Below are positions 24,927-39,900 of a stretch of DNA of 64,000 bases, piece after piece. The notes beneath the pieces were generated by a model that ran no database searches, was not told where the DNA came from, and saw nothing but the letters and a program-made list of their open reading frames with translations. This DNA comes from Chimonanthus salicifolius (lineage: Eukaryota > Streptophyta > Magnoliopsida > Laurales > Calycanthaceae): assembly GCA_013350335.1 (NCBI GenBank), contig CM023541.1:39114739-39178738 (forward strand), given 5' to 3'. Each line of letters begins with the position of its first letter. Position 1 is the first letter of the stretch. Both the position numbers and the translations under genes were made by a program.

Positions 24927-27900
24927 GTATGTTAGAGACCTAATGAAACCATCTATATGAACAGGTTTTTTCTTGCTAATCTCAATCTCCTCTTTTAAAT
25001 CCTATTCCCATTAATGCTGAAATTCCAATTTTCAGTATTTTTCCTATCCAATGGTTCTTTTTATCGTTTCTACTAAAAAAATTGGTTATTTTTATCTTAA
25101 ATTCTTTCTATCCAATGATAACTCTCACTCAATTTCTCTTCCATCAAAAAACTATTTTCAAGGTCTCCCTAATCTGGTCTTCTGTAATTCTAACTTTTAA
25201 CATGGCACTGTATGTCACTCTTAGCATCCATGTTTCTATATATTTGACTTTGTTTACTTGATTTTTGTTCATTTGGCAATAATTTGCTCCTTATAGCACT
25301 ATTTGGCTAATAACAAGTTTATATAGTATTCCCTTAAGTCAACATGGAACTCTTTTATTCTGAAGAAGTAACATGGCATTTTGTTAAAATCGATGTCATA
25401 GAGACACAACTACGAATACATATTTCTATGCTAAATGGATTAAATTCCAGGACTCATTAGCTTGTTTCTTGTCCCTTGACTACGATATTATTTCTATTGA
25501 ATGAAATGATTAATCATTCAAAAAATGAATAATTTGGTTAATCTGTTCCACATATATCAACTTGTCTGCACGTAAAATTTTAGATGCAGTTCCAATCATT
25601 CTAGGTTAGAATTGTTGGTTTGACTTGGAACGAACTGAATTTGCATATCCTATTGGAACTCAGTGCAGTTGATTTCTATTTATTGTCTTCCTTATTAGAA
25701 CTAAGTGCAGTTGATTCTCTTTATTTCTGTGTGTGTTATTTCTATTTTGAAGGTTTCAATAAATTTGTCTATTGTCTTTATTATTAGAACTCAGTACAGT
25801 TGATTCTCTAGTTATTTTTATTTTTATTACAACATGATTTTTTCTCCCTTTTTTTTCACTTTTGTACTAATAAAATCTTTTCCCCATGATGTGTCAACTC
25901 TTCCATAGAGTGCTGTTCATCATTTAGAAGAAGTACGAATGAAGGCAATTCGTCTGGTAATTCTGAATGCTAAGCTTGTATTTCCAGTAGGATAAATATT
26001 CATTATTTTGTTCATCAATCTTAACCCTTGTTTTTTAGGTAGCAAATAAGCTATACCCCATGTCATGCATTGCTCAACAAATAGAAGACTTTGCCAAGGA
26101 AATGTTACTCTCAATGGTAAATAGCTCTCATGATTTTGAGGGTGCTGACATTGAAGGATCAACTGCTGCTACACAGAAGGTATCAAGTTTCATACAGTTT
26201 TACATTAATTTTAATGATCTTGCACGCATGAGTTTCTAAGTTGCATTAGTATGGGTACCAAGTGTCGGTATTCGACATAGGTTTGAGGTAACGGTCATAG
26301 CCCCCCCAAAAAATAGGAATGGGGACATGTCCCCATATTTAAATAAAATGAAATCTAAGCTTATCTGAATGAAAATAAGGTGTGAAAATAACACCAATAA
26401 AAATAATATACTAGTTATGCTCTAAATATTTAAGTGACAAAAGGTTTAGGAGGGGAAATGTTTTGTAAGATTTTAGTCATCTTAGAAAACACTGTTAAAA
26501 AACTTTAAATAGTCCATGAAAAATGGGTACAAGTGTCTAAAGTGTCCACATGGGTACGTCTTTGTCAAAGGTTTCTCATGTTTATGAAAAACTTAAAAAT
26601 GTGGGATATAAAAGTTAAAATAATGAGTAATTAGATTAATGACTTGATCAATTGTTAATTTCCCATCCTAAATGTAAAAATAAAATAATGAGTAATTAAA
26701 TTAAGGAATTGATAAATTGTTAATTTCCCATCCCAACTAGTGGTATAATATGTAAATATTGTGAGTTGCTAGTGGTTGGCTAAAAGCACAATGAAGTAAG
26801 AAGTTGAATGTGAGAAATTTCATCTTTAAACATTGCGAGCCTCGTGGCTTGTCATGTGCAACATATATTTAGGGGGTGAAGGCCTTTAGCTTGGACTTGC
26901 CCAACCTGGTCCATTTTTGTCTCAGGCTAAATCTAGATGTCTTCATGTGTATCACCCTTGCTTGTTGTCACATCTCTTTCCAAATTAGAAAAATCGGTCC
27001 GTCAACCTTACTCCCTTTATATTGTGGAAACTACAATAGTAGTGGCAACAATCTCTCTCTCTCTCCCAAGCCTTGAAGAACATTTTCTTTAAATCCGTAT
27101 CTTATATTTTAATTGTTTTACTTCATTTTGAGTTACATCTGGTACTAGCTTGGGCTGTTCTTGAGGTTAATTTAGCTTATTTGGGTGGTTACTTGGAGCT
27201 ACTAGAGGACTTAGGCTGAGGTAATTTGGCTCAGGCTTGGCTTTCCTATATATGCAAGTAGCTTTGGTTAGCTCATAGCACACCAGTTCCATTTGGTGTT
27301 GACCTCTACACATGGCGCCTAGCTACATCTAGCCTCTTTTGTTAGCAATATGATGTTCTAGCTTATTCCAGTTTTCTTAGAACCTCCCAATTAAAAATCT
27401 AAAAGGGATGTGAAAAAGGCTCCAGAAGGATGATCATAATTCGTAAACACAAGGAAAATGTTGGTTCTCATAGGATTGGAAAGTTGTGCTACATAAATAA
27501 CAAGTAGCGGTGCAAAGCCAAAAAAAAAAAAAAAAATTGAGTTTGACTTGACATGGGCTTCTTCGGGGCTAATTTTTGGGCTTAAAATGTCAAGTCCAAA
27601 TTTGAATTTGGGTTGGGTTTCGCATAGTCAAGAAAGCCTGGCTTTGGCCCAAAAGCTCAAATTTGAGCCAAAATTATGTAATTTATGATTTATATTTTGT
27701 AAAATAAGAAAAACCAACCTATCTTGTACCCCAAAAAATCCCGAGCCCGTATATGCTGACATATGCATTTTAGGTTGTCAGGCTTAGGCCTTCTATAAAA
27801 AAAACTTGGTTTGGGCTTGAGTTTTGACAATTGGGATGAACTTAGGCCCTTAAATTACAAATTAGGCTCGAGCTCGGAGTGGCTTAAAATTATTCTAGTC

Positions 27901-30900
27901 ATTCTAAGTTGTAGCCATAGGCGGGCAAATGGAGTTATTTTTCTTAGCCCCATTAGGTATTAGCTATCCAGCAAGCCTTTTTTGTATTAAGTTGGACTAC
28001 TGAATAACCTCCTTGATCACTTGATAATTGTTTTATCCTTTCCAATTGGTGTATCTATTGGTTTAACATCAAACAGGATTTTCTCATTCAAGAAATAAAA
28101 AATAAAAATCAACCAATATTGCATATCAAAATTAACCTGCACTGGTAGCTCAATTGGTCTAAAGTTTCTACGATTAGACGGGAGTCTTGAGTTCTACTCC
28201 TCCTGGTTTACTTGATACGTGAGGCTTGCAGGTGGATTCGTATATCTGTGGGATTAGTCTCTCCTCCATTGTAGGGTGTGGATACCCACGTTATCAAGAA
28301 AAAATATTGTATATCAAAATTTTAATTTTGTACTTTTCCTTTGTGACAATCATAAGCTTTTCTTAGATCTAGCAATAGCAATTCCAAGAAAGTATTAGAT
28401 AGTCCCAATTTGTCAATTTGGAAATGTTTTATTGATAGTCAAGATCAAATGGGAATGTACTCTTATATTTAACATTGAGACCCTATGTGGGGCCCATGTA
28501 GATGAGTTGGTTAGAAAGGTCTTGGGCCTATTGAAAATTTTGGATGTCAAGAATACTCCCCCCATTATAATTTTGTAAATTTTTTATATGGCAATCAAAT
28601 TGGGTTTTGACCAATTGATAAAACGTGCGGAAGTGATTAAAAACCTCAGATTTGTGTCATTTGTGAATAATCATCAATGAAAGTAACAAAATAACGAAAG
28701 CTAGTACGTGAAACAAGAGGAAACATTCAAACATCTGAGCGAATAAGAGAACAAAAAATAGAAGTACTTTGATTAAGGGATGGTGTAATAGGAGGTCTAC
28801 GATGTTTGCCATATTGACAAATTTCACACTCAAATTTGTCAAGTGACAAGAAAGGAACTAATTGCTTTAAATCTTTATTAGATGGGTGCCTTAAACGGCA
28901 ATGCCAAAACTATAGATCCTGGGAAGAGGAGGTAGAATATGCTTCAGAGTGGGTGTCAACTCGAACGTTCAAGAAATATAAGTTGTTGGCTTCACAACTA
29001 CCACCAGTCGTCTGCTTCGCGGCCAAGTCAAAGAAAACACAATGAGTAAGATAAAAAGTTTTTGAACAATTCTATGACTTAGTAAGGGCGCTAACAGATA
29101 AGAGATTGCGAGATAAATAAAGAACATGTAAGACAAATGATAAGTCAAGATTAGAAGTCACGGGAGTAGTTCTTTTACCGGCAATATCAATGAAAGAACC
29201 ATTAGCTAACTTAACAAAGCATGGAAAAATATGAAACATACCAGTTATATGATTAGTAGCTCTGGAATCGATGATCTAGGAACTATTAGTTAAAGCATGG
29301 ACGGCAAGTGGTGCAATACCTGACTAATCTGTAACAACATGGAAGACCTTAGAGGATTGAATATTCTTCTGTTGTAGTCTGCCTTGCTGTAAAGAGGCAT
29401 ACTCATGTTTAGACGCGAGATGATGTTTTTGTTGATGTTGATCTAGGTGTATTTCACATTTTACATGTGTTTTTATTATAACACTTGTGGCTGTCATAGA
29501 TTGTAACATATTCTCTTTCTTTTGTCCATCGTCTTGATTGGCTCCCTATACTCTATATATTCATGTATTATCTCCTATTAGAAACAAGCAATGCAATACA
29601 TAGAGAATTCTCTGTCTTTTCTTCCCTTTTCCTACATCGCTTTCTTTATTTTCTACCTATTTTCATTTTCACATGATATCATTCAGGAAACATCCTTTCT
29701 AATTTACTGTTGCGTCCATCTTTCTTCTTTGCCACAGAAGGGTTTTTTCTTTTCAGGATTTTCTTCCTCTCACTGTTCAAAGGTCAAGCTTCTGGTATTC
29801 TACTACCTTTATTATTGAGTTCATAGGACAATCCCAACGATTGTCCTTAGATGTGTTGTCTTTCCACTGATTTGGACCTACAACTCTATTGCATTTCAAT
29901 CATTTTTCATCCTTGCTTCCATCAGTTTTGTTGGAGTTTGAATATGTCTGCAAGTGGGGCCCATTTTCCCTATTTTGGTTCCCGCAGAAGGATGCCCAGA
30001 AAAAACCCAGTTTCTGCACAAAACAATTTCAATCTTGAATGCCAGACATTGGATCCCTACAAAACTTTCCATCCATCGTCGCCCCTTCCCCTACAGTATT
30101 TTTGTACGATTGACCTAGGATTTTTGTGAATAGTGGGGCCCTTTTGCTCTGTTTTTAATCAGTTTTGCTACATGGACGTCTAGAAAGGGCTTTTTTTTCA
30201 AAAATTTGCCTCAATCTTCTCTTGTAGACCTGCTGTCATGCTGAGATTTCACTGCTACATTCGCCCCTAGTGGTTCTTTCAATCCCACCAAGTGCATCTG
30301 GATTTCGATCAATGTGGGGCCCACACTTCTGCAGTTTTCTTTTAAAATTGTACTTGGGGCGTCATATCTGGCTAGATTTGAAGATTTTCTTTCCACGTCA
30401 GGGTATTTTGACAGGCATTAGCAGACTTCTTGGTTGATCATTCCATGAATTCAAACCAATGGCGCTCGATGAAGAAGTCCTTGCCCATGCAGAGGTGGTT
30501 CCATGGACACTCTACTTCGATGGATCTAGCACTTTGGGGGCTGAATGGGTTGGAGTGGTACTAATATCACCTTCAGGCCAAAAAACACAACTGTCCTCCA
30601 AGTTGGACTTTGAATGCACCAACATTGTTGAATATGATGCTCAACTTATTGGCCTCGAAGTGGCGGTTCTAATGGGTGCTTAGTTTCTAGAAGTTTGAGG
30701 AGATTCCCAGCCGGTCATTTGGCAACTCATTGGTGAATATAGGGTGACAAGTTGACGAACATGGTTTATGTGCCGCTAATGTAACGGCTTGTCGAGCATG
30801 TGACAAACTCACATCATCCATTTCAAATGCGATTTGTCCTGTGGACACATGAGCAATCCAACCCGTAGGATTTCCTTTTCCTTATCCCATTCTCACTTAC

Positions 30901-33900
30901 ATATAGATCCCTACATCGTTACATTCCATTTAGGATTAAGAATAGGCATAATTGGACCTATTTTTCACATATCTATCATCATTTGAGTACCATATTAGCT
31001 TCTCTGGGTTGTGCTTGATTGAATTGAGAAGTAGCTTTGATTGTACTTTTTGATAGTTGGTATCCTCCAAATAATTTAAATTGAATCAAGCAATTTGATG
31101 TCCGACTCGGGCCTATATGACATGATCGGTAGATAGAAATACTCCAACACTCTGCATTTGTTATATATTCCATATATCACACTAGATAGATATCATATTC
31201 ATGGAATACAATTCACTTTCCAGAACCCTTGATGGTGAAATGGTAGACACACAAAACTCGAAATCTTGTGCTAAAAGCATGGAGGTTCGCGTCCTCTTCA
31301 AGTCAACATAGAATAGCTACTGCATCTTCTCTCTAGTGTTGTCGTTACTCCTATTTTGGATCATATTTGCTGGATATTCTGAGTGCAAGCCTGCAGAGAC
31401 ACCGCTTGATGTTAATTCAAAAAATTCTTTATCTAATGGGACTCCTCTTCCTGATCCTTGCTTTTATTAGCAGTTGGTAGGCAAGCTCATTTATCTTAAC
31501 CATCATTTATCTTATCATATTCTATGTTGTCAGTTAATTTTTGCATTCTCCTACGGATGCTCACCTTTTATGCGGTCTTTTGCATTTTACGTTATCTTAA
31601 GTCCCACCTTGGCCATGGACTCTTATAGAAATCAGTCTACTTTAATATTCGTAGGTACTTTGACGCTGACTAGGTTGGTTCTCTTGATGGTCGACAATCT
31701 ACCTCGGGCTATTATATTATTTTAGGAATAATATTGAATTAGGGATAACTCTCCCTGTCTAAGATAATTAGCATCTTGGTATAATTCATAGATGCGAACA
31801 GAGTTATCATCATTTGAATATAAGGCTCAGACTGTATCCCATACATCCTTCGCAATGGGTAGTGTATACACTAATCCTCAAACATGCTCTTCCATAGTGT
31901 AAGAGCCATGGTTGAACCAAGGAATGATTGGCTTTCCATTCCCTATATTTTGGATCATCCTTCTTTTGTTTTGTGGTTGTAACATCAATATGATAAGTCT
32001 TTTGCTTACTATCAAGGAACATTTTGGACCATTGAAGTAATCTCATTTAAAAGGGCACTGGTGATTTTGCCAGTATAAGTTGAATCAGAAGAGGCCATGA
32101 GTATAAGATATGTTGCCCAGTATGTTTGATGAAGCAGAAGAGGCCATGAAATATAATATGCTGAAAAAAAAAAAAACAAGTTGGCTACAGTAGCTGTGCA
32201 CAAATATCAACAAACAATGCGCCCCCCAGTCACAAATCAGCACCTCCAATCAGTGATATGAGAAAAGAGGCCATGGGCGATGGTGTAGGAGCCGGTTTGA
32301 TTGTGAATCCAGTCCCTAATGCCCCAGATTTTAACAAAAGCTGGAAAAAGGAAGAACACCCAAAGAGTATGCAATGGCAGTGGCACAATAACAGCAATCG
32401 TGGGTCCCACAAATCTCGGGAAGAAGAAACCAAAGGGATAGATATGTGGCCCCTGGGTGACTAGCAATGTTGTTTCCAACAAGATCCGCAATTCCCTGTG
32501 GCAGATCAAGGGAAAAATTGGGTTTCTAGGCATCTCTGCAGTTGTGTAGAAAAACATGGAACGTGGGCCCCTTTGTTGACCAAACACCTAAGCCAACAGA
32601 ATGGTTAGACACTAGGGTTAGGGACGAGTATGGGTGTGAAGTTTCAGCAGTACCTGATGAGTAAACACTCGGATCGTGGAGGCAGAAGACATAAACTGGG
32701 TTTCTGAATGTCCTTGCAGCGGTTTGAAAAAGACTGCTCAGATGGGGTTCCACAAGCATTCAAACCCCAAAATCGCATTGTACAGATGTGATGTAGAGCT
32801 AAAAACGACCTTAGAGTTGTAGGGTTTTAGGTTCAAATCCGTATAAATACTCCATATCTAAGGCATAAATAGAGACTGCCCTATGAACCATCCAAAAAAA
32901 TGCATTAAAAACGACTTTCTGAAATGATGGAGAAGAGATCTTTTGTAAAGACTAGTCACTGCAAAAAACAATGTTGCAGCGGAGAAATCAGGGACTGTCC
33001 GTTCTAGCTAATACCATGTTAGGAGGAAAATAGGAAAATGGTTGAAAATAATGGAAGAGAAGGGAAGAAAAAAAAAAGAGAAAAATTCTCTGCGTTGTAT
33101 TCTTGTAATTCGGAGAAAGCGGATACATGTATATATAGAATACTGTGAGCCAATCAAGGTGGCAAAAAAGGAAAGAAGAATGATTTACAATCAATTACAA
33201 CCTCAAGTTAACTATAGAATATAACATGTGAAAACTGCATGCGCAGTATCTACAATATTTACAATAGGAATCACCTTTCCATGTTATGTGGTTTTCCTAT
33301 GCTTGTGGGGATGGAATCCTCCCAATTTTTTTTCTTATTTTCCATGTCAAAAGATCTTCCATTTTTCATATGTGCAACTTAGGAAAAATGTTTGGAAAGG
33401 TTATTCTTGGCAATGGTTGGGTTTGGTTGGGTCTAGTCAACTTTTATCCACCCTTAAACCCAGTCTCTTACTAGAGTTGCAACTTAGGTGCGTCGGGCTG
33501 GGTTTTGGGTCTATTTGAACCCAGGCCCAAATTGCAATTTTTTTATTTATCCACCCTTAAACCCATTCTCTTACTAGAGTTGCAACTTAGGTGGGTCGGG
33601 CTGGGTTTTGGGTCTAGTTGAACCCAGGCCCAAATTGCAATTAAAGGGCTTGAGCCTGAACCTAGGCCTGGTCTAACTATAATTAGTCAATCCCGGAACC
33701 CCGACTGGATTGTATTTGTAGGTGCTGGCTCATCTGTGCTTGGGCTTATTAGGCCTAAAATGAAATCATTTTATATAAATTATATATTAAATATTTTTTT
33801 ATTTATACAAAATGTTATTTAAAGAAAGTTCAATTTTACAAATTATTGCTCAAGTTTGAGCTTTCTGGTCACACTTGGGCTTTCATGTACTTGCCTGGCT

Positions 33901-36900
33901 TGATTCAAATCATAATTCAGGCATGACATTTTTGAGCATAAATTGGGCTCAACTTGAGCCTAAGTCAACCTGAATCTGAACATTTTTATTCAAAGTGATT
34001 CAAAAGAAATAAACCTATCAACCCAACCCAAGTCCATTTACCAATTTACCAAGGGTTAGAAAACCCTTTTCTCACCCAAGCTTAAATGCAATGTTCCTAT
34101 GGCAGAGCATTGGAAATAAAAGGTACTTTTTATTGAAAAATGATAGGGTCAGAAACACTTTTCAATAAAAATAAAGATTAGATAAACTTAAGAAACTAAA
34201 GTTGGGGTCAGATAATGACTTCATGAAAATGAGGGTAGGTTGGAAAGAGGCAAACATACCGTAAGAGTTAGATCTACCTCCGGAAAATGCTTCTTACATG
34301 ATCTCTTTCTTGCTCAACCTTCACCACATGCAATTGTCTTGTTTCCTTTGAATAAGGGTTGTGTTAGGAATCCATTTCAAAATGATGATGATGATGATAA
34401 AATAATAAATAAATTGCTAGGTGTACCGGTAACAAGTAATAAATTATTAACAATAATACAACTGTGCTAGGTAAATATTTCGACCAAAGCTCTTTAGGGC
34501 ATCGAGTATTTCATGAAAATACTTTATTGCCTCCAAATTGAATAGATATCGAAGAATTATTTTTTTGGTTATATATTTGAGCATTCTTTAATGGATTGAT
34601 GGTCTTTGTCCTGTACTGAACACTTATTTTCTGTCTTATTTTAACAGGATACAAATCTTGAAAGGAGTTTGACCACAACAGATAATTCTTCTGATACACA
34701 GCAGTCTTCTCAAAATTTATCATCCTCTGCATTCTCTGAGGCACAGCGGTGCATGTCTTTGTATTTTGCCCTTTGTACTAAGGTATTTCCCTTTTTTATA
34801 TTCATTAAAGAATCTATGTGAGCAAGTTGTTGTCTCTGACATGCTATTTGTTTTTTAAACTGTATTATGTCACTTATTGTGTGGGTCTGTGTGCAGAAGC
34901 ACTCACTTCTTAGACAAATTTTTGTAATCTACAAAGGCATACCAAAGTCTGTAAAGCAGGTTCGATTGAAAAGTATATTGGTTCCTTTGTATTTTCACCG
35001 AGGTCATATTTAGATACCCTAATTATAGTTCATTACACTTGTTATATTATTGCAGGTAGTTCATCGCCAGATACCTATCTTAGTTAGAACTATTGGTTCA
35101 TCACCTGAACTCTTCGGCATTATTTCAGATCTACCAACTGGAAGCGAGAGCCTTCTAATGCAGGTTTTCAAAAATATGTTTGCTTCATCTATTCTTGTGA
35201 AACTTGAGGTGGATATTAATGCCAAGGTTTTCTTTTTTCTTTTACTGTTGTCAGGTCTTGCATACATTAACAGATGGGACAGTTCCTTCACCTGAATTAG
35301 TGTTCACTGTTAGAAAGCTATATGACTCAAAACTCAAGGTAAAGCTACAATCTCCCTCCTTCCCCGGGTAAAAAAAAGTTGTCTTCTGTATTGGAAGAAG
35401 GTTACAGCTCTTTCAAATTCCTGATATGTGTTGGTCTGTGTACCAGGATGTAGAGGTTCTCATTCCAGTATTGCCATTTCTATCTAAGGATGAGGTTCCT
35501 TCATTGCCTAATCTTATAATTTTATGTTTGAATTTGGATTTTTCTTGCTGTAACATGATTCTAGTTTTTTCTTGTGTCTGTGCTTATCATATATGCACCA
35601 TATTAGTAATGAAGGGTTCTTATTGTTAGTCATGTATTTATTTTGTTGCATACATCATTGTATCAATATGTGATACTTATGCTACATTTTGCCTTTCACA
35701 CGATGATTATATGTTTCCAAGATTATAATGCTCATAATGGTTGAAGCACAAGGCGTAATCAAAGCCCCATGGGGTCTTTGAAGCCTAAGGAACAAGGCAA
35801 ATGTCTAGGCATGAGCATTATTTTGCTCCGCATAGTTATTTTTTTATTTCTATTTGTAGATTCGTGGATTTGCATTCTTATTGCATCATAACAAAATACA
35901 ATACTAGTAATTTCCAAGCACATTATGTAAGCATGCATTACATACGTAAATAAGTATATTATCTAATAATTAGAATTTTTAATCAAGTGTTACTGACGAT
36001 ACTTCAAACTTAACTATTACATTTACCAGCTTTTTAAAAGAACTTTAAGAAATCAGCCTATTATAGAAAAAGTTTATAATAGAACTAGTTTGGGGCGCCT
36101 AGGAACAAATTATGGTACACCTTTGACTACTATGATTAGTCTTTAGATTTTCTCACAATAGTATGCAATGACTGTAGTGAATTATTAATAGATTGTTTTT
36201 CGCTAGTTCTTGCTTTGAATATTTAGTATCATCATATGATGCATCTTTTGACTATCGCGATTAACCTTTAGTTGTCTTATTCTTTTGTTTTTTTTTTTTC
36301 TTATTTATGCATTTTATCTATTGAGTCGTCTTCATTCTGAATGTGTTAATAGATATTGGCCATAGTTGTCAGATCCATTTCGAAATCCATTTTAGTTTTG
36401 TCTCTATAGCTGAATGTTCCGATGTTTTAGCTGTTTCGGTGTTTCATTTCAGAAAAGATGGCATAAAAATTTAAAAAAATACAAAGAAAATACTACAAAC
36501 TTATTGCAATTAATTATTTTCGTCATTTTACACTAAGCTACACAATTAAAAACATAAATTATCATTATATACCTATTCATGTTCCTAATTTCTGCAATTA
36601 ATTAAATTGGTCATTTCACTCTATGCTATACAATTGAAATCATAAATTATCATTATATACCTATTAATGTTCCTAATTTCAAGTCATAATAGCATAATTA
36701 TTAAATACAAATTCAAGAGAGTTGGAATTTACTCTGATAAGAATCAAATAATAAAAATAACTCAAACCATATGGGTACACAAGGCCCATTTCATTTTTTT
36801 CCCCTCTAATTTTCGTCAAATCCATAAAACCCATATGAAATGGAAATAGATTTGATAAATTACAAGTAGACCAATTTTCATCCAAAATCGACTTCTAGCA

Positions 36901-39900
36901 ACTTGAGTATTAAGATCAAGTGGCTTAAAATTGGTTTTCAACTACAAGTTTGTCCACTTGTAAGTTTTTAAGTATGTTTTTATTTTGTTTGGTTTGATGT
37001 TATATGTACATGTATAAAATTTTGAAGAAAAAAAAATGTGAAATCAATAATGAACCAGAACATGGCTTCTTGGATTAGAGCCGTTTTGACCAAAACATGC
37101 CCACCTGGTTTAGGCTCGTTTTGACCGAAATAGTCCATAATGAACCAGAACAGAACCCAGTATGAAAATATAAGCCGTTCCATTCTGTTTTTTCATTGGA
37201 ACCGGAACATTTTGGTCTTTAGCAGCTGGAATGGAATTGACTTCTAAGATATTAGCCTTTTAAAGTGAACTCGATTTTGCGTCTAAGAGATTGGGTTTTT
37301 GAAGGGATCTTTTGTTACGTCTCCCCCTCTAATATCAAAGACCCACTTTTGGGTATAAAATGGTGCTGAAAACAACTTGAAGTTTTATGGTCTATTCTAA
37401 CAAAATTGAATAACGTTGTTTTTGAGCAAGGTTGAATGCTTTTTTATTGATCTAATTTCATCAACGTCATCTGTGTCTTTTTTTATTTTGAAAGGGAGCA
37501 AGGTGAAGAATCTATTGATAATGAAAATATTATAACAGATGGGTCCAAGAGACTTAAGCCTTAGAAAAGAAAAAACTGAAGTACATATAAACAGAAAGTG
37601 AAGATCACATCCCTTAGCTCATAGGAACAAAACCTCATTCTAACCCCAATCCCTTTGCGGTCACTTCACATACTTTATCCTTCGCTCCAAGATTTTGATA
37701 TTCATCATCTTCTCCTTGTACCTTCAACTTGTTATTTGTCACTTCACATACTTGGGCCTTCTTTAGTAGTCTTCAAACATGCATATTTGACCAATACCAT
37801 CTTAAACATAGTTCACTTGTTTTCGTGTTTATTGTGGCCTTTTTTTAACTCTATCTTTTTAAAATGTTCAACCAATCCAACTTTGTTGAGTGATATTCCA
37901 CTCATCCATCTTAGAATGCATCTCTTTGTTGCCTGCCTTAGAATTTCTCCATGTAAGGGATTCCTTTAATAAGGGATTCTCTTGCTGAGGGATTCTCTTG
38001 TATCTTGTTTGGTAATCATAAGTAAAAAGGTCTGAAAAGAAAGGAAGGAAAAAGAGGAGCAATGAAGTAGGGGAAACCATGTTTTCTACCTCCATGTCCA
38101 GTGCAATCAAATTTTGACTTGGAGGGAGAATGGGGAAAAAGTGGGGCCCACTTTTCCCCTGTTTTAGCAAATACCAACTAGGAGAAAGGAGGGGAATCCA
38201 TAGTTTCTCCTACTTCCTCTCCATCCAAACACACCCTAGCATCCCTTTAGGGGTGTTCACTGCTTCGGTTCAAGCCAAACTTTGCTCTGTAGCAGTTTGA
38301 GCCCATTTTTATATAATCAGCTTGAGCCTGCCCGCAACTTGTCGAGCTTTTTGGGGCAAGAACCTAGATTACCCATCTTTGGCCATTTTTTCAACTCAAA
38401 TTTTGAGAGAGAGACAGAAAGAGAGCAGACCAATTGTCATTGGGTTTGCGATTGACATTTCCACTATAAATTCTGCCATCATTAACCTGCCAATGAGAAG
38501 GGGAAGAATGGAGAAGGAAGGTAGTGTTTTCTGTTGATTAGGGTTAGGTTTGGGAAAGATGACTTTAGAAAACTTTATATATATATATTAATTATTAGTA
38601 TATGGTATTTAGATTCATATAATAAATGCATATATAATAATACCTAAATAATTAAGCAGGCTAAAAAGCCTAGCGAGTTTTGGCTAGCTTTTTGTAAAAG
38701 CTTATGCTTGCCCATTTAGGTCAGTGGGCTGAAGCCCAAGCCCAACCCAATAGGTTGTTATGTATCAAGCCCATTCGTTTAAGTTGGGTTTGGGCGGGTC
38801 ATGGGTTGGGTTTGGGCTTCTCTTGACTATGCTAGGTCCAAAGATGTAAGACTCTCTTAATGCTAGGTAGTTTTCCCTCATTGGAGTCCATTATACCTAT
38901 GGGGTCTAAGAAGGACAACATCTCATCTTTCCCATTATGCATTGCACTCTTGATGCTGATTGGGCTTGACTTGCCCCTTGTTGCTCCATCCACATGAAAT
39001 TTAGATTGGCCTCAGTGGAGAGACCCACTTCACTATCTTTTTAACTCTGCCTCACCTCAAACTTCCCTCCCAAGACATACAAGGTCAATAAAGATAGGCC
39101 ATCAAAATCCTTTCCTAAAAATGACCACCAATCAACCTTACTAGCATACTTGACGACCTTTTTAAATAGTGGCATACTTGAAGGCTTGCTCTACTCCTTT
39201 CACCTTACCTTCAAATATCCTGGAATTCCTCTCCTTCCAAATGGAACACAAGACTACTGTCAACTATACCCATATTGATTTTTTCTTACTTCTCATTATA
39301 GGCCAAAATCCTACCTCGATTTCTTCCTACCTCTAAGAAGACTAAACTAATACTCCTCTTAACTCACTTGATAACCCATGAATATTCCATTAGCACAAAC
39401 CTCCTTCGAAAAATGACATTCACAAAAAAGGTGACAAATGCTCTTTTCTACAATACTATAATGAAGGGACAAATCTACCTTGCTAGAGCAATGCCCCATG
39501 CCTTAAACTATACATTGTTAATGCTTTATCTTTTGCAGTGCACCACAAGAATACTTTCTCTCTAGGGGTGCTTTTCTTTTCCAAGCCACACCCAAGGAGG
39601 TTTTTACCCCATCATCTGGACAATGTCACTTCTCTAACCCCCATCATGACTGACTATTCCCTCGTTGAATCCCCTTTCCAAATCTTCTCATCCTCTTTGT
39701 AGCAAATAGGCACATCCCCAGCATCGTTCTCAATTATAAATAACCATTTTGTTCAAAAGCCCTAATTTTTTTCCTAAAACCACCTACCAAGCCACCCTAT
39801 CACCTCTATATTGTAACAGTCCTAAATCTTGGCTTTTTTGTCCTTGGCCACAACAAACAATCTAGGAAAGGCCTCCTTGAGAGCCATGTCCCCATACCAT

